From Weissella cibaria (GTDB lineage: Bacteria > Bacillota > Bacilli > Lactobacillales > Lactobacillaceae): DNA of 64,000 nt. Position 1 is the stretch's first letter. Each line of letters begins with the position of its first letter. The notes under the pieces were generated by a model. It worked only from the letters and a program-made list of their open reading frames with translations. It ran no database searches and was not told the DNA's origin. Positions 25,796 to 34,488 of this stretch are shown one piece after another. The position numbers and the translations under genes are program-made. The stretch spans positions 1 to 64,000 of the forward strand of contig NZ_SDGK01000054.1 in the NCBI RefSeq assembly GCF_004521965.1, written 5' to 3'.

Positions 25796-26593
25796 TTAAA
25801 TATATGTGTAAGGATCGGTGTTCTGCGCTGAAGCAAAGACATCGGTCAGTTGCCAACCATTTTCTGTTTGCCAAGTTATCACTAGGTCGACTAACCTGGC
25901 CTTGGCAATGGCCTCCATGTGATGATCTGGATCAATCACGACAAAATCATCAGCCAATACATCGTGAGCGGTATGGTAGTAAAAATCTGCTGTCACATAG
26001 GCATCAGCCCCCGCTGCCAATGCTGCCGGATATTCGCTACCCCCATCACCACCAAGGACAGCAATACGCTTCAACTGGCGGTTCATATCATTGGCGATAA
26101 CGCGAACATGGGCAACTTGAAATAAGTCACGCACAAAGGTTGCATAATCCGCAACCGTTTGTGGTGTTGCCAATTCACCAATTCGTCCGAGACCCGTTTG
26201 GCCATCTGAATTTGGAATGAGGGGCTTAACCTGTTCCAGTTGCAAGGCACTGGCCAGCCAATCATTCATGCCACCCGCTGCTGCATCTAAATTCGTATGC
26301 GCCGCATAAACGACAATGTCATGCTTAATCAAATCAGCATACATACGATTCTGCGGTACTGATAAATCTAAATTCTTAGCCGGCCGGAAAATCATTGGGT
26401 GATGGGCAAAAATGAAATCAACGTGCTTGTCAATCGCTTCTTGCACGACTTCTGGTCGGACGTCCAATGCGGTCATCACCGTTTGAATCTCTTGCTCTGG
26501 ATCGCCGAGTTGCAACCCGATTGGATCGCGTTCCCAAGCTAATTCGCGGGGAGCATAAGCTTCAATTCGTGCAATTAATTCTTTTGCCTTCAT
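25796..26593 (-). CDS. Nif3-like dinuclear metal centre protein
   Basis: A 265-residue NIF3/YqfO-family protein with a dinuclear metal site. Ligand motifs are FAHHPMIF near residue 63 and AHTNLDAAAGGMND near residue 100; C-terminal ligands lie around DPDHHMEAI. It lacks the inserted PII-like domain of the longer B. subtilis form. The family's biochemical role is uncertain. The start overlaps the trmK end by four bases (ATGA), the same gene pair as yqfN-yqfO. Confidence 0.92.
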   Translation of the reverse strand: MKAKELIARIEAYAPRELAWERDPIGLQLGDPEQEIQTVMTALDVRPEVVQEAIDKHVDFIFAHHPMIFRPAKNLDLSVPQNRMYADLIKHDIVVYAAHTNLDAAAGGMNDWLASALQLEQVKPLIPNSDGQTGLGRIGELATPQTVADYATFVRDLFQVAHVRVIANDMNRQLKRIAVLGGDGGSEYPAALAAGADAYVTADFYYHTAHDVLADDFVVIDPDHHMEAIAKARLVDLVITWQTENGWQLTDVFASAQNTDPYTYI

Positions 26594-27282
26594 TCTCCCA
26601 AGACCTCCCCAATATCACGTTGCATCGCTTGATACTCTTGATAAGCCGGGGTGTCCTGCTTATTAGCATCAGCTAACTTCGCCATAATCACACCAATGCG
26701 TTCATATTCACGTTGCCACTTCGTTAGCCACGCCTCTGGTCGATTAATCAAGTTATAAGGACCAAATTGTAGCGCTTGCTTATCGTAAGTTACATGACCC
26801 GGTACCGCAACCAAAATTTCATAGAAGTGACCATCATCAGCCACAACCGTTTCGTCGGTTAGCTGGTAACCGTTATCCATCAACCATGTTCGCACCACAT
26901 CAATATCAATATTAGGTTGCAGAATGAGCCGCTGGTAACGTTGGACATCGGCATGGCCAGCCGTTAGAATCTGGGCAATTAAGCGGCCACCCATTCCAGC
27001 GATTGTGACCGTGTCAATCAAGTCTTCGGGTTGAACTGCCGCCAGGCCATCAGCCAAACGGGGCACTAACACATCCCCTAACCGATGCCGATTAATTTCA
27101 TGTTGCACATTATCTAACGGCCCCTGCGCGACTTCACCTGCAATCGCAAATGAAATCCGCTTATTCAACAAGAGATTTGCTGGCAAATAAGCGTGATCTG
27201 AGCCAATATCAGCCAGGCGGGCACCACCGGGTACATACGACGCAACCGTCGCCAACCGTCGTGACAATTGCAATGCATCCAT
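26590..27282 (-). CDS. trmK: tRNA (adenine22-N1)-methyltransferase TrmK
   Basis: SAM-dependent enzyme making m1A22 in tRNA. The 230 residues start MDALQLSRRLATVASYVPGG; the SAM-binding motif is LADIGSDHAYLP, followed by IAGEVAQGPLDN and the catalytic-region TVTIAGMGGRLI. The second of two nearby ATGs is preferred, because GAGG then sits 8 bases upstream. It is first in an operon with nif3 and pepT. Confidence 0.93.
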   Translation of the reverse strand: MDALQLSRRLATVASYVPGGARLADIGSDHAYLPANLLLNKRISFAIAGEVAQGPLDNVQHEINRHRLGDVLVPRLADGLAAVQPEDLIDTVTIAGMGGRLIAQILTAGHADVQRYQRLILQPNIDIDVVRTWLMDNGYQLTDETVVADDGHFYEILVAVPGHVTYDKQALQFGPYNLINRPEAWLTKWQREYERIGVIMAKLADANKQDTPAYQEYQAMQRDIGEVLGE

Positions 27283-27332
27283 TCGCATGTCCTCGTTTCC
27301 ATTAAGTTTATTACAAATATATTAGCACAAAT

Positions 27333-27361
27333 AACGCCGGCCTGCTAACAGGTCGGCGTTT
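27333..27361 (-). terminator. Terminator after hsp20
   Basis: AACGCCGGCCTG and CAGGTCGGCGTT form a 12-bp stem with a 4-base loop. The T tract on the minus strand is weak (TTATTTG). Confidence 0.65.
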
Positions 27362-27365
27362 CTCA

Positions 27366-27716
27366 TCATTTTTGTTTAATCTTCAATTTTGATACCCGAC
27401 GTTTTTGTAGCCTCGGTCGTCGGCCAACTGACCCGAAACTACGTTCAGATTGCAAAATATTACCATCCTTGTCTGAGTGATCTTTAATTTCATGACGCGT
27501 GGCCGCAATATGTAACGTATCTGCTTCGTAATCCACCTTCACGTCTGACTTATCAGCACCAGGGATATCGGCAGTGACTTCAAAGCAATCATCCTTCTCA
27601 ACAACGTCCGACTTCATATCAGTGCCAAACGTTTGTGAGTGTGCCAATGACGCATCTATTTTATTAAGCAATTCCCCTAGTGTTTCATGTCGTCGACGTA
27701 ACAATTCATGTGCCAT
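27366..27716 (-). pseudogene. Small heat-shock protein Hsp20, truncated by frameshift
   Basis: An Hsp20 (alpha-crystallin) chaperone gene missing its end. From MAHELLRRR the frame is normal through SDVVEKDDCFEVTADIPGAD and ILQSERSFGSVGR. It then turns into a basic tail (RPRLQKRRVSKLKIKQK) that does not fit the fold. Another frame reads PTTEATKTSGIKIED and then stops, which looks like the original continuation. The final beta strands, usually carrying a GVLxLxxPK-type motif, and the C-terminal IxI element are absent. At 116 codons it is about 25-30 shorter than usual. Residual function is doubtful. Confidence 0.72.
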
Positions 27717-27847
27717 GCATTTAGTCCCCCATTTTTCTAACATGTTTACCCTTTATTTTTAACACGTCAGTTAACTCAGACAATAGCGATAAGACTCGGC
27801 TTCACAAACTGTTTAACTTCGTTACGTAGCCATGGTATTTGTGTGAA

Positions 27848-27880
27848 TAAAAAAGCCCATACCGTAAAGTATGAGCTAAA
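27848..27880 (-). terminator. Terminator after the TPR gene
   Basis: AGCCCATAC and GTATGAGCT arms (one G:U-type pair) with T runs on both sides. It begins just after the stop codon of the TPR gene. Confidence 0.8.
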
Positions 27881-27883
27881 AAT

Positions 27884-29167
27884 TTATAGGCCCTTTTCTT
27901 CCTTAAGTTGGTCGTAAAGTTCGGCCATCTCGTAGTCGTTTGGTGCCAATTGCGTGTAGTTGAATAACGCCTCTTCAGCCAATGCTGTCTCACCTTCTTC
28001 GCGGAAGTAGTAGTAGGCTGGCTTCAAGAAGTTAATGTTGTCCAAGAAGAATGGCAAAGCGGCGTTCCAGTACTTCGTAGCCATCTCGAAGTCCTCCAAA
28101 GCCGTGTAGCTTTGTGCCAAGTTCCAGTACAATTGTGGATCGGTTTCAGAATCATCTTCACCTAAGAACGCATTCAACAAGTTAATGTTTCCCACGTGAT
28201 CACCCATGGCAACCAATAGTTTTGAATAACCAATCGTCAACGTCAAATCTTCAGGATTATTCTCAAGCGCTTCACGATAAATACGATCAGCTTCTTCATC
28301 TTCTCCTCGGATTTGTGCAACAGCTGCTGCACGTTGGTAAAGCGCGGTGTTAAAGGCGTCAACCGCGATACCAGCCTGGTACGTAATCAACGCTTGTTCT
28401 TGATCATTTGTATCTTCATACAATTGGCCAAGTGGTTCATACAACCCAGCGTATGATGGATCGATTTCTTGCAATTCCTCTAGGGCGTCGATCGCCTTAT
28501 CGGCCGTTTCAGGGTCCGCCGCATATGTCATTCCCAATTGGAAACGAACATCTGGTGTCAAGTCAGTCGTCTTGATTTGCTCGAGGTAACCCAAAGCGTT
28601 CTTGAAGTTACCTACGAGTGCGTACGCTACACCAATACGTGACGCAATGTCCAAACCAGAGAATCGACGCTCGCCAGCTTGTAGCAACTCACGGTAGAAC
28701 GGAATGGCTGTGTTATATTGTCCAGTCGCAAAGTAAAACTCAGCCAAGGCAAACTTAATGATTGACTCTTCTGGTGCCAAATCATAAGCTTCACGGAGCT
28801 TTGCTTCAGCCGCTTCATTCAATCCTTCAGTTTGATACAAGTCAGCTAGCACTAACAATGATTCAATGTAAGCATTTGACTCTGGTGAAATTTCAGCCAA
28901 ATAAGCAATCGCTTCATCTGTCTTATCCTCGTCAATTGCAATATCAGCCAACGCCGTACGCAATTGATCTTCATCCGGATACTTCTCCAACAACTTCTGG
29001 TAAGCACGCTTCGCTTGGCTTGAGAATCCCAAACCATATAGCTCCTCGGCCAATGAGTAAACTGTGTCATCGTTATCATAACGCAATGACGACGAAAATG
29101 ACTTCTTTGCATCCTCCAATTGTCCACCAGACAATTCATCAAGCATGCGTTCTGCAAATGTTGCCAT
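27884..29167 (-). CDS. Tetratricopeptide repeat protein
   Basis: A 427-residue cytoplasmic scaffold protein built of TPR repeats almost throughout; repeats with the W/L-G-Y-A-F-A-P pattern occur at about 34-residue spacing (for example EEYL-type helices and ALGYLEQI). Overall composition is acidic. It resembles the YpiA-type TPR proteins of Firmicutes. TPR proteins mediate protein contacts, and no partner is evident here. The start is set at MATFAERML, three codons inside the longest frame, where spacing to GGAAG is better. Confidence 0.85.
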   Translation of the reverse strand: MATFAERMLDELSGGQLEDAKKSFSSSLRYDNDDTVYSLAEELYGLGFSSQAKRAYQKLLEKYPDEDQLRTALADIAIDEDKTDEAIAYLAEISPESNAYIESLLVLADLYQTEGLNEAAEAKLREAYDLAPEESIIKFALAEFYFATGQYNTAIPFYRELLQAGERRFSGLDIASRIGVAYALVGNFKNALGYLEQIKTTDLTPDVRFQLGMTYAADPETADKAIDALEELQEIDPSYAGLYEPLGQLYEDTNDQEQALITYQAGIAVDAFNTALYQRAAAVAQIRGEDEEADRIYREALENNPEDLTLTIGYSKLLVAMGDHVGNINLLNAFLGEDDSETDPQLYWNLAQSYTALEDFEMATKYWNAALPFFLDNINFLKPAYYYFREEGETALAEEALFNYTQLAPNDYEMAELYDQLKEEKGL

Positions 29168-29212
29168 AAGTACCACTCTTCCTTCTTGTTTAAAGTCAAC
29201 AATTTATCATAC

Positions 29213-29256
29213 AGAAAACGCGCCAGGATTGCCAATAAAAAGGGTTTCCTGACGCA
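29213..29256 (-). terminator. Terminator after the 49-residue gene
   Basis: GCGTCAGGA and TCCTGGCGC arms (29256-29248 and 29228-29220) with TTTTC behind them on the minus strand. Confidence 0.65.
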
Positions 29257-29262
29257 CTTTGG

Positions 29263-29412
29263 CTACTTTGTTTCTGTTGCCGTCGCTTTCGCCTTAGCAC
29301 GTGCTTTTTCTAGCAACGCTTGACGTAACGACTGCTTTTGATCACGCGTTACAGCACCCTTAGACGCTGCCCCACGCGCGAAGTCATTTGACTTGATGGT
29401 TCCCTTACCCAT
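29263..29412 (-). CDS. 49-residue basic protein, unknown
   Basis: A small basic protein beginning MGKGTIKSNDFARGAASKGA and continuing VTRDQKQSLRQALLEKARAK to an Ala/Lys-rich, probably helical tail. It has no hydrophobic segment, so it should be cytoplasmic. AGAGAGGTATGTCAG precedes the ATG and a terminator follows the stop. Eleven or more Lys/Arg residues could allow nucleic-acid contact, but this is speculation. I do not recognise the family. Confidence 0.68.
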   Translation of the reverse strand: MGKGTIKSNDFARGAASKGAVTRDQKQSLRQALLEKARAKAKATATETK

Positions 29413-29467
29413 TCTGACATACCTCTCTTGTATAAAACGGTACTTATATTATATAAGTACCACGTCC

Positions 29468-31171
29468 TTACTTCAAAGATTTGTTCGTCAACGTAATGAC
29501 ATTCGCAACTGAGGCCTCTTTAACTGTCTTGGCCTTAATTTGAACGTCATCCCCAGCTTGTAACAACAATGCAGTCTGCGCCTTTGATGGATCTAACGTA
29601 AAGAGCTTGTCATTGTCAACTAGCTTAAAAATAACAACTTGTTTGTCATCAAGCGTCGCATTTGCATTGACGCGCGCTACCTTACCAGTGATTGTTTCCG
29701 TCTTGATGCTGTCGTCGTTGGCGCTGGCAGTTTGGACGCTACCCGCTAACGCATTTCGGTAAGAAGCCAAGGCATCGGCAGCATTTGCTCCTTCACCAAT
29801 AACATTTTGGTCCGCCCCCTTAATGTAGGCATACTCGCGGAAGCGTTCGTTTTGATCCATCATCGACACAACCCAAGTTGGCGTACCATCAATGTTCATA
29901 ATAACCGGGTTTGAGCCGTGCCACTTATTCTGCGGATGCAATTGCTTAGCAACCTTCATCGCCCCATCCGAATCCATGATACCAACGTTCTTACCAACGT
30001 AGAACGTCAAGTCACCAGTCCGCGTATTAATCAATGAGTATCCCTTATCCGAATCAGCGTTCGATGTTACCGTCGTAAAGTCGTCGAAGTATGAGATTGA
30101 CCGATCATTATTAAAGACCGGTGTCACACCACTTTCTGACCCGTTTTCAGTGGGCTTAATTTGGTTCTTGTGGCGGAAATTGAAGGCGTATGGGTTACCA
30201 TACGTGCGGTTCATCCGTGTAGCTGCCTCTGGGGATACTCCAGCGTCCACCCACTTTGGCAAGTCCTTAGTTGCATAAACCGTCGTCTTACCTGTGTCCG
30301 CATTGGTCAACGACACATGAATATCATTAAACACCAACTGTCCTGCCCAACGAACATTCAACAGGGTTTGCACCCAGTATGGTTGCCCATCGTTGTCGAT
30401 TTCCAAAATTGGTTCACCAACTTGTTCAAACTTTGGATTGCGCATATAAATTTTGCGTGCAATATTATGTGAGAACCAGCTGGTTTCAGAGTAATCCAAC
30501 TTTTCTTTGACAAAGTGAGCTGTGTCGTTAATGTCAGTCGCTGAAATGATGAAATATCCCGGCAACGTGCGATTTATAAACCATGACATAAACCCAGCGA
30601 ATTCAACTGGTGCCACGTAATAAGGCTTGCCGTTGATGTATTGGGCTGACAAATCCCCCAAACGGTACATTGATGAATCCGGCACTTGTGAAAAAGCCTT
30701 CTTCATCATGTTCTGCGATGCTTGTGCTGAAAGCGCAATTGGCTGATCGTCTTTTGTCAAAGGCGCCTCTTTTTCCACCGTTGCTTTGACAGAGTCATAC
30801 ATTGGCCGCACAGTGACTGCCTGCGAAATACCGGCCGCTAATGAAATCACAAAGGCAACAATTGGAATCACAAACGGCCAAATGGTTAATCCGGCAAAAC
30901 TAATGCGGCTGCCACGCTTAGTTACTCGTTCAACAACTTGCGCTGAAGCACCGGCAAACAGTGTCCATAGCACAAGAGCCGTTGTTTCAATGGCCACTGG
31001 ACTCACTAACTGCGAGAGTGTTGGTACCGGCATGAGCCAATACACATAAATCACATTTAGAACCGTCACAGCAATAAACGTCCAAATTGTTAGTTTAGAA
31101 ATCTTGAACTTAATTGCCCAGACTAACGCAACCAACGCCGTTAGCTCGAGCACTAGAAATGATGTTAACAT
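29468..31171 (-). CDS. Large membrane protein with extracellular domain, unknown
   Basis: A 567-residue protein. Four helices lie in the first 140 residues (about 1-20, 28-50, 56-78 and 98-122), followed by some 430 mostly polar residues that would lie outside the cell. Repeated phrases such as GKPYYVAPVEFAGF, DGQPYWVQTLL and DGTPTWVVSMMD suggest two or three related beta-rich modules, each with a xGxPxxV core. The last 90 residues (ITGKVARVNANATLDDKQVV) look like an OB-type barrel. No enzymatic motif is visible. It is monocistronic. Homologues in LAB are annotated only as hypothetical, as far as I recall. Confidence 0.7.
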   Translation of the reverse strand: MLTSFLVLELTALVALVWAIKFKISKLTIWTFIAVTVLNVIYVYWLMPVPTLSQLVSPVAIETTALVLWTLFAGASAQVVERVTKRGSRISFAGLTIWPFVIPIVAFVISLAAGISQAVTVRPMYDSVKATVEKEAPLTKDDQPIALSAQASQNMMKKAFSQVPDSSMYRLGDLSAQYINGKPYYVAPVEFAGFMSWFINRTLPGYFIISATDINDTAHFVKEKLDYSETSWFSHNIARKIYMRNPKFEQVGEPILEIDNDGQPYWVQTLLNVRWAGQLVFNDIHVSLTNADTGKTTVYATKDLPKWVDAGVSPEAATRMNRTYGNPYAFNFRHKNQIKPTENGSESGVTPVFNNDRSISYFDDFTTVTSNADSDKGYSLINTRTGDLTFYVGKNVGIMDSDGAMKVAKQLHPQNKWHGSNPVIMNIDGTPTWVVSMMDQNERFREYAYIKGADQNVIGEGANAADALASYRNALAGSVQTASANDDSIKTETITGKVARVNANATLDDKQVVIFKLVDNDKLFTLDPSKAQTALLLQAGDDVQIKAKTVKEASVANVITLTNKSLK

Positions 31172-31230
31172 ATCCTACCCCTAATCCACGTAATACCTTA
31201 ATACTACCTTAGTTCAGACGTGGTGCCTAG

Positions 31231-31263
31231 ACAGAAAAACGCCGACTATTTGTCAGCATTTTT
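31231..31263 (-). terminator. Terminator after the gene pair 31274-32299
   Basis: AAAAATGCTGAC and GTCGGCGTTTTT on the minus strand form a stem with G:U pairs and a terminal T run. Confidence 0.7.
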
Positions 31264-31273
31264 CTGGGGTTCC

Positions 31274-31893
31274 TTATTCTGAATCGTATTGTGACTTCAG
31301 GTTTAGTTTAGGCAATTCTGCATGTTGATGGTCGAAATCCAACACCGGAATACCGTGTGCCATCGTATGGGCATTTCGGTGTTCAAACTGCGCTTCTTCC
31401 CACGCCGCATCAGCTTCCTGCCACGACCCCGTTTGCGCCAAAATCTCACGATATTTAGCTGGCATTTGTTGCGCGCCGATGTCTGCATGCGCTTGTAATG
31501 CTAGATTAAATACTGCGTGTGGTTCGGCCAACCAAGCAAACAGGCCAATCGTGTCAATTTCCAACGGAGTATAATCCATTTCAGTGACCGGCGTGAATGT
31601 ATCTGGTTCAAGGTGCATCGCTTTTGGCGCAACCAGCATCTTCGGTGCAGGTTCCCACTCAAAGAAACCTGCACGTCTGTTGATGGCGTCACACGGTTGA
31701 TTGTCACAACCCCTAACTGGTAGCCCATTGCAAGTCCTAAGGTATACTCATCCGGTAATGGTTCGTCAGCAGACACCATTAAAAATTCAGTCACATCTGT
31801 GGCTGGTTCATATGGAAAAGCTAACAACACTTGCTGTCCAACATGGCATCGTTGGCGATTGGTTGTGCCACAACAAGAGCTTTCATTACTCAT
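31274..31893 (-). pseudogene. Unknown LAB protein, frameshifted
   Basis: A gene of about 206 codons split by one frameshift. The first part (MSNESSCCGTTNRQRCHVGQ, then AFPYEPATDVTEFLMVSADE) runs to VTPSTDVQV near 31670. The sense then continues in another frame as FFEWEPAPKMLVAPKAMHLE and runs to the C-terminus PKLNLKSQYDSE. The break sits inside a perfect inverted repeat. The early Cys-Cys and a third Cys might bind metal. Family not recognised. It follows an acidic small protein by 19 bases, probably cotranscribed. Confidence 0.75.
31645..31674. repeat. 9-bp inverted repeat at a frameshift site
   Basis: GTGCAGGTT (31645-31653) and AACCTGCAC (31666-31674) are perfect arms 12 bases apart; the frame is lost within or beside the second arm. 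Confidence 0.9.
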
Positions 31894-31912
31894 TCCTCAA
31901 TCTGTTTCAGTT

Positions 31913-32299
31913 TCAATCTTCAAAAAGTTCCGCCAAGCGGTTCATTAGGTAGGCTTCAGCCGCTTCTACGGCATCTTCTAATTCCTCAGCATCATCTTCA
32001 GTAAAATTTCCAACAGCCTCGCGATTATGTAAATTATGGATCGTTAACAATGTTGTGCGCTCGCCGTCTGACAATCCTGTATGTAGATTCTCCAAAGCGA
32101 GACTCACCATGTCATCGGTGGCTGGCAATTCAGCAAACACTAAAAATGATTGCATAATCTTACGGCGCTCTGATTCATATTCAGCGTGGATGTCCTCTTC
32201 CAGGCCTTGGGATTTGGCAATTTCTGTTGTTTCACGCTCGGTCACTTGGTCTAGGTACAAAACCGTCCCTAGCTCTATATCAAATTCATCAAACGTCAT
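31913..32299 (-). CDS. Acidic hypothetical protein
   Basis: A 128-residue soluble, strongly acidic protein (MTFDEFDIELGTVLYLDQVT). Long helical stretches rich in Glu and Asp (EDDAEELEDAVEAAEAYLMN) suggest an all-alpha fold or partner binding. GGAGG precedes the ATG at good distance. It leads a two-gene unit with the frameshifted gene downstream. I do not recognise a family. Confidence 0.65.
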   Translation of the reverse strand: MTFDEFDIELGTVLYLDQVTERETTEIAKSQGLEEDIHAEYESERRKIMQSFLVFAELPATDDMVSLALENLHTGLSDGERTTLLTIHNLHNREAVGNFTEDDAEELEDAVEAAEAYLMNRLAELFED

Positions 32300-32379
32300 A
32301 TCAACCTCCTGTACGTTACTGTGGCCCTTATTGTAACATATTCACAGAAGTAAGTTAGTCAATCAAACCAGTATAATCG

Positions 32380-32407
32380 TTGATCAAAGCGCCCAAGCCA
32401 CTATGAT
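32380..32407 (+). promoter_or_regulatory. Promoter of the Nudix gene
   Basis: TTGATC (32380-32385), a 16-base spacer and TATGAT (32402-32407). Confidence 0.55.
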
Positions 32408-32440
32408 ACAATGATCTTTAGTTAAATCCTCGGGGGGCCT

Positions 32441-32920
32441 ATGATGGTGATGGAAAATTACTTTAATGCGCTACGTGAAAAAATCGGCCATGATGAAATC
32501 ATTATGCCAGGTGTCGCCGGTGTTCTATTCGATGCCACACGTACAAAAGTTTTGCTGGAAAAACGTGGCGATGGTGAAGTCGGCTGGAGTCTGGTTGCCG
32601 GCATGCAAAACCTGGGCGAATCTTCAGTGACCACGATTATTCGGGAATTTAAGGAAGAAGCCGGCATCGATGTGACGGTAACGGCTCTAATCGGCGTTGA
32701 CTCAAATTTTCACCACACTTTTCCAAGCGGTGATCAAGCCCAAATACCAATGACCTTGTACGAAGTTAAACAGACTGGTGGTGACCTGCGAGCGGATGGG
32801 GATGAGACCTTGGCACTCGCGTTCGTCCCGCTAGCTGATAACCCTAAAATGTACAACAGCCAACACCAACTAGTTATCGAACAATTGCAGCGTCAGGTAC
32901 CTTATGGTTGGTTCTTCTAA
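32441..32920 (+). CDS. Nudix hydrolase
   Basis: Hydrolase of a nucleoside-diphosphate-linked compound. The Nudix box is complete: GMQNLGE, seven residues, then REFKEEAGID (GX5EX7REUXEEXGU). The 159-residue protein starts MPGVAGVLFD-type strands early and ends VPYGWFF. Several starts are possible (ATG at 32441, 32444 and 32450) behind a run of six G at 32432-32437; the later ones have better spacing. Substrate unknown; housecleaning of modified nucleotides is common in the family. One of the few plus-strand genes here. Confidence 0.88.
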   Translation: MMVMENYFNALREKIGHDEIIMPGVAGVLFDATRTKVLLEKRGDGEVGWSLVAGMQNLGESSVTTIIREFKEEAGIDVTVTALIGVDSNFHHTFPSGDQAQIPMTLYEVKQTGGDLRADGDETLALAFVPLADNPKMYNSQHQLVIEQLQRQVPYGWFF

Positions 32921-32959
32921 TAACCATAACCAACTGCCACTATTTTTCGGCACATTAAC

Positions 32960-32995
32960 AAACGGCCAGCCCAGAAAATACTGAGCTGGCCTTTT
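32960..32995. terminator. Terminator after the Nudix gene
   Basis: GGCCAGCCCAG and CTGAGCTGGCC arms with one mismatch; TTTTC follows on the plus strand. Confidence 0.75.
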
Positions 32996-33004
32996 CATTG
33001 ATAG

Positions 33005-33382
33005 TTAATCTATTACCTGACCAATCGTTGCCAATACATTAGCCCGGTAATCTGTTGACGTCGCATTTAATTGACGCATCTTGTAATAGGCATCCTTATA
33101 ATCAAAATCACCACGGCGCGTTGCTGCGTAAACCATTAACAAATTGCAGACATCAGTTAACGAATCCATCGGACGCAACTCGCCACTCGCTTCTAACGTA
33201 CGAATGTCGGTCATATAATCTTCATGATCAAACTCATACCACGTTTGCACCTGCAACAAGACCCCCATCGCCCATCCTTCTTCGCGAACAATTAAAGACA
33301 TCGTTTGTCCTGCTCGCATCTTCCGTAAAACATTGTTGAATCGGTTGCTCACATTCAGAATACTTGTCGCAATTAATGCCAT
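33005..33382 (-). CDS. Hypothetical protein
   Basis: A 125-residue soluble protein (MALIATSILNVSNRFNNVLR, continuing to ATIGQVID). Predicted mainly helical, with no Cys and no known motif. It ends close to the Nudix terminator and is convergent with that gene. A 259-base region upstream contains an AT-rich stretch, the terminator of the next gene and no other gene. Not recognised. Confidence 0.55.
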   Translation of the reverse strand: MALIATSILNVSNRFNNVLRKMRAGQTMSLIVREEGWAMGVLLQVQTWYEFDHEDYMTDIRTLEASGELRPMDSLTDVCNLLMVYAATRRGDFDYKDAYYKMRQLNATSTDYRANVLATIGQVID

Positions 33383-33538
33383 TTGTCATTACCTCTAAAT
33401 CAAAATCTTTCTGAATTTATCTTACCACAAGTTTGTGAAATAAAAAACAAAAATTACAACAAACAGCAATTGAACAAGCTTACAAAGCGGTTTTTAATTG
33501 TGAAAACTTTTTCATTTTGTGATTAGCCCGACAAAATG

Positions 33539-33575
33539 AAAAGGTATCTGGCTTAAAATCAGCCAGACACCTTTT
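33539..33575 (-). terminator. Terminator after the 47-residue gene
   Basis: AAAAGGTATCTGGCT and AGCCAGACACCTTTT form a 15-bp stem with one mismatch. Confidence 0.8.
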
Positions 33576-33641
33576 ATCACAGCAGTTAGTGGGCACGTCA
33601 GCAGTCTAAAACCCACCGACATTCCCAGACTGCTTTATTGT

Positions 33642-33785
33642 TTACTTATCTTCTGCCAAAAAAGCATCAATTTCTGCCGGCGAATCAACCAACTCTACGT
33701 GGATCAAACCACGCTTCAGTTGTAACTCAGTTTCCTTTGTCAATCGGGTTGCTTGCTTCTTTGCTAACTTTTCAGACTTCTTCAT
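33642..33785 (-). CDS. 47-residue small protein, unknown
   Basis: Starts MKKSEKLAKKQATRLTKETE with a strongly basic first half and an acidic second half (HVELVDSPAEIDAFLAEDK). No membrane segment. AGAGG lies 8 bases before the ATG and a strong terminator follows about 65 bases after the stop. The charge-split layout resembles small adaptor proteins, but no family is recognised. Confidence 0.65.
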   Translation of the reverse strand: MKKSEKLAKKQATRLTKETELQLKRGLIHVELVDSPAEIDAFLAEDK

Positions 33786-33837
33786 GAGACGGCCTCTTTT
33801 CATTTAATACCTTTATTATACACGACGAGGCATGCTC

Positions 33838-34371
33838 TTAATTTTCATTTGTTCGATGCAACTTTGCAAAGCACGTCATCACCCAGTGTTCAACATCAGC
33901 TGCCACCGTTGAAAAGGTCACCGCATACCAAACACCTAGTACCAAAGCCATCAATCCAACTGTAAACATTACTGACCACACACCGCTGATACCCATATTA
34001 GGGAAAACAAAATAATCCAGTAACATAAAAATTATGGGACTAGCAATCACCAAGGTTAAGGTCATCATTAAATCATTTTCGTGTTGGGTCCGGGCTTTGT
34101 CGGCCGCCAGGTGCAAATCATGGGTTAACTCATGCAAACCCGTCGCAGTCAAAATTTGCACCCGGTCCTGTACCGCAATCGGTAAAGCTTGCTTAATCAA
34201 AATGGCAGCCATCATGCTATCACCTGCAGCACGTGGCGCCAAGAAAAGAGTGCGACGCTTAGGTAGCATCGCGTACAAATCCGTTGCATTTAATTTTTCA
34301 GCATAAATATCATCTTCACTTTGAGCAAATAAGATTATTTCGTCTGCCAATGGTTGTACAACAAAAAACAT
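33838..34371 (-). CDS. Two-helix membrane protein, unknown
   Basis: A 177-residue protein with a soluble N-terminal half (MFFVVQPLADEIILFAQSED) and two adjacent helices at about residues 100-122 and 131-153, then a short tail. GGAGGTG precedes the chosen ATG at 7 bases; an ATG 18 bases upstream lacks a site. It stands between the small gene and sbcC, same strand. Function unknown; no motif recognised. Confidence 0.65.
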   Translation of the reverse strand: MFFVVQPLADEIILFAQSEDDIYAEKLNATDLYAMLPKRRTLFLAPRAAGDSMMAAILIKQALPIAVQDRVQILTATGLHELTHDLHLAADKARTQHENDLMMTLTLVIASPIIFMLLDYFVFPNMGISGVWSVMFTVGLMALVLGVWYAVTFSTVAADVEHWVMTCFAKLHRTNEN

Positions 34372-34488
34372 CGCACACACCTCCATCACTAAGCCGTTAA
34401 ATTTCTCTCTGAGAGACCATTATTCCCCTATTCATTAACAAAAGCAATGCGTTTGTTCTAGAAATTCCGGTAAAGCGGTTTCATTGGT

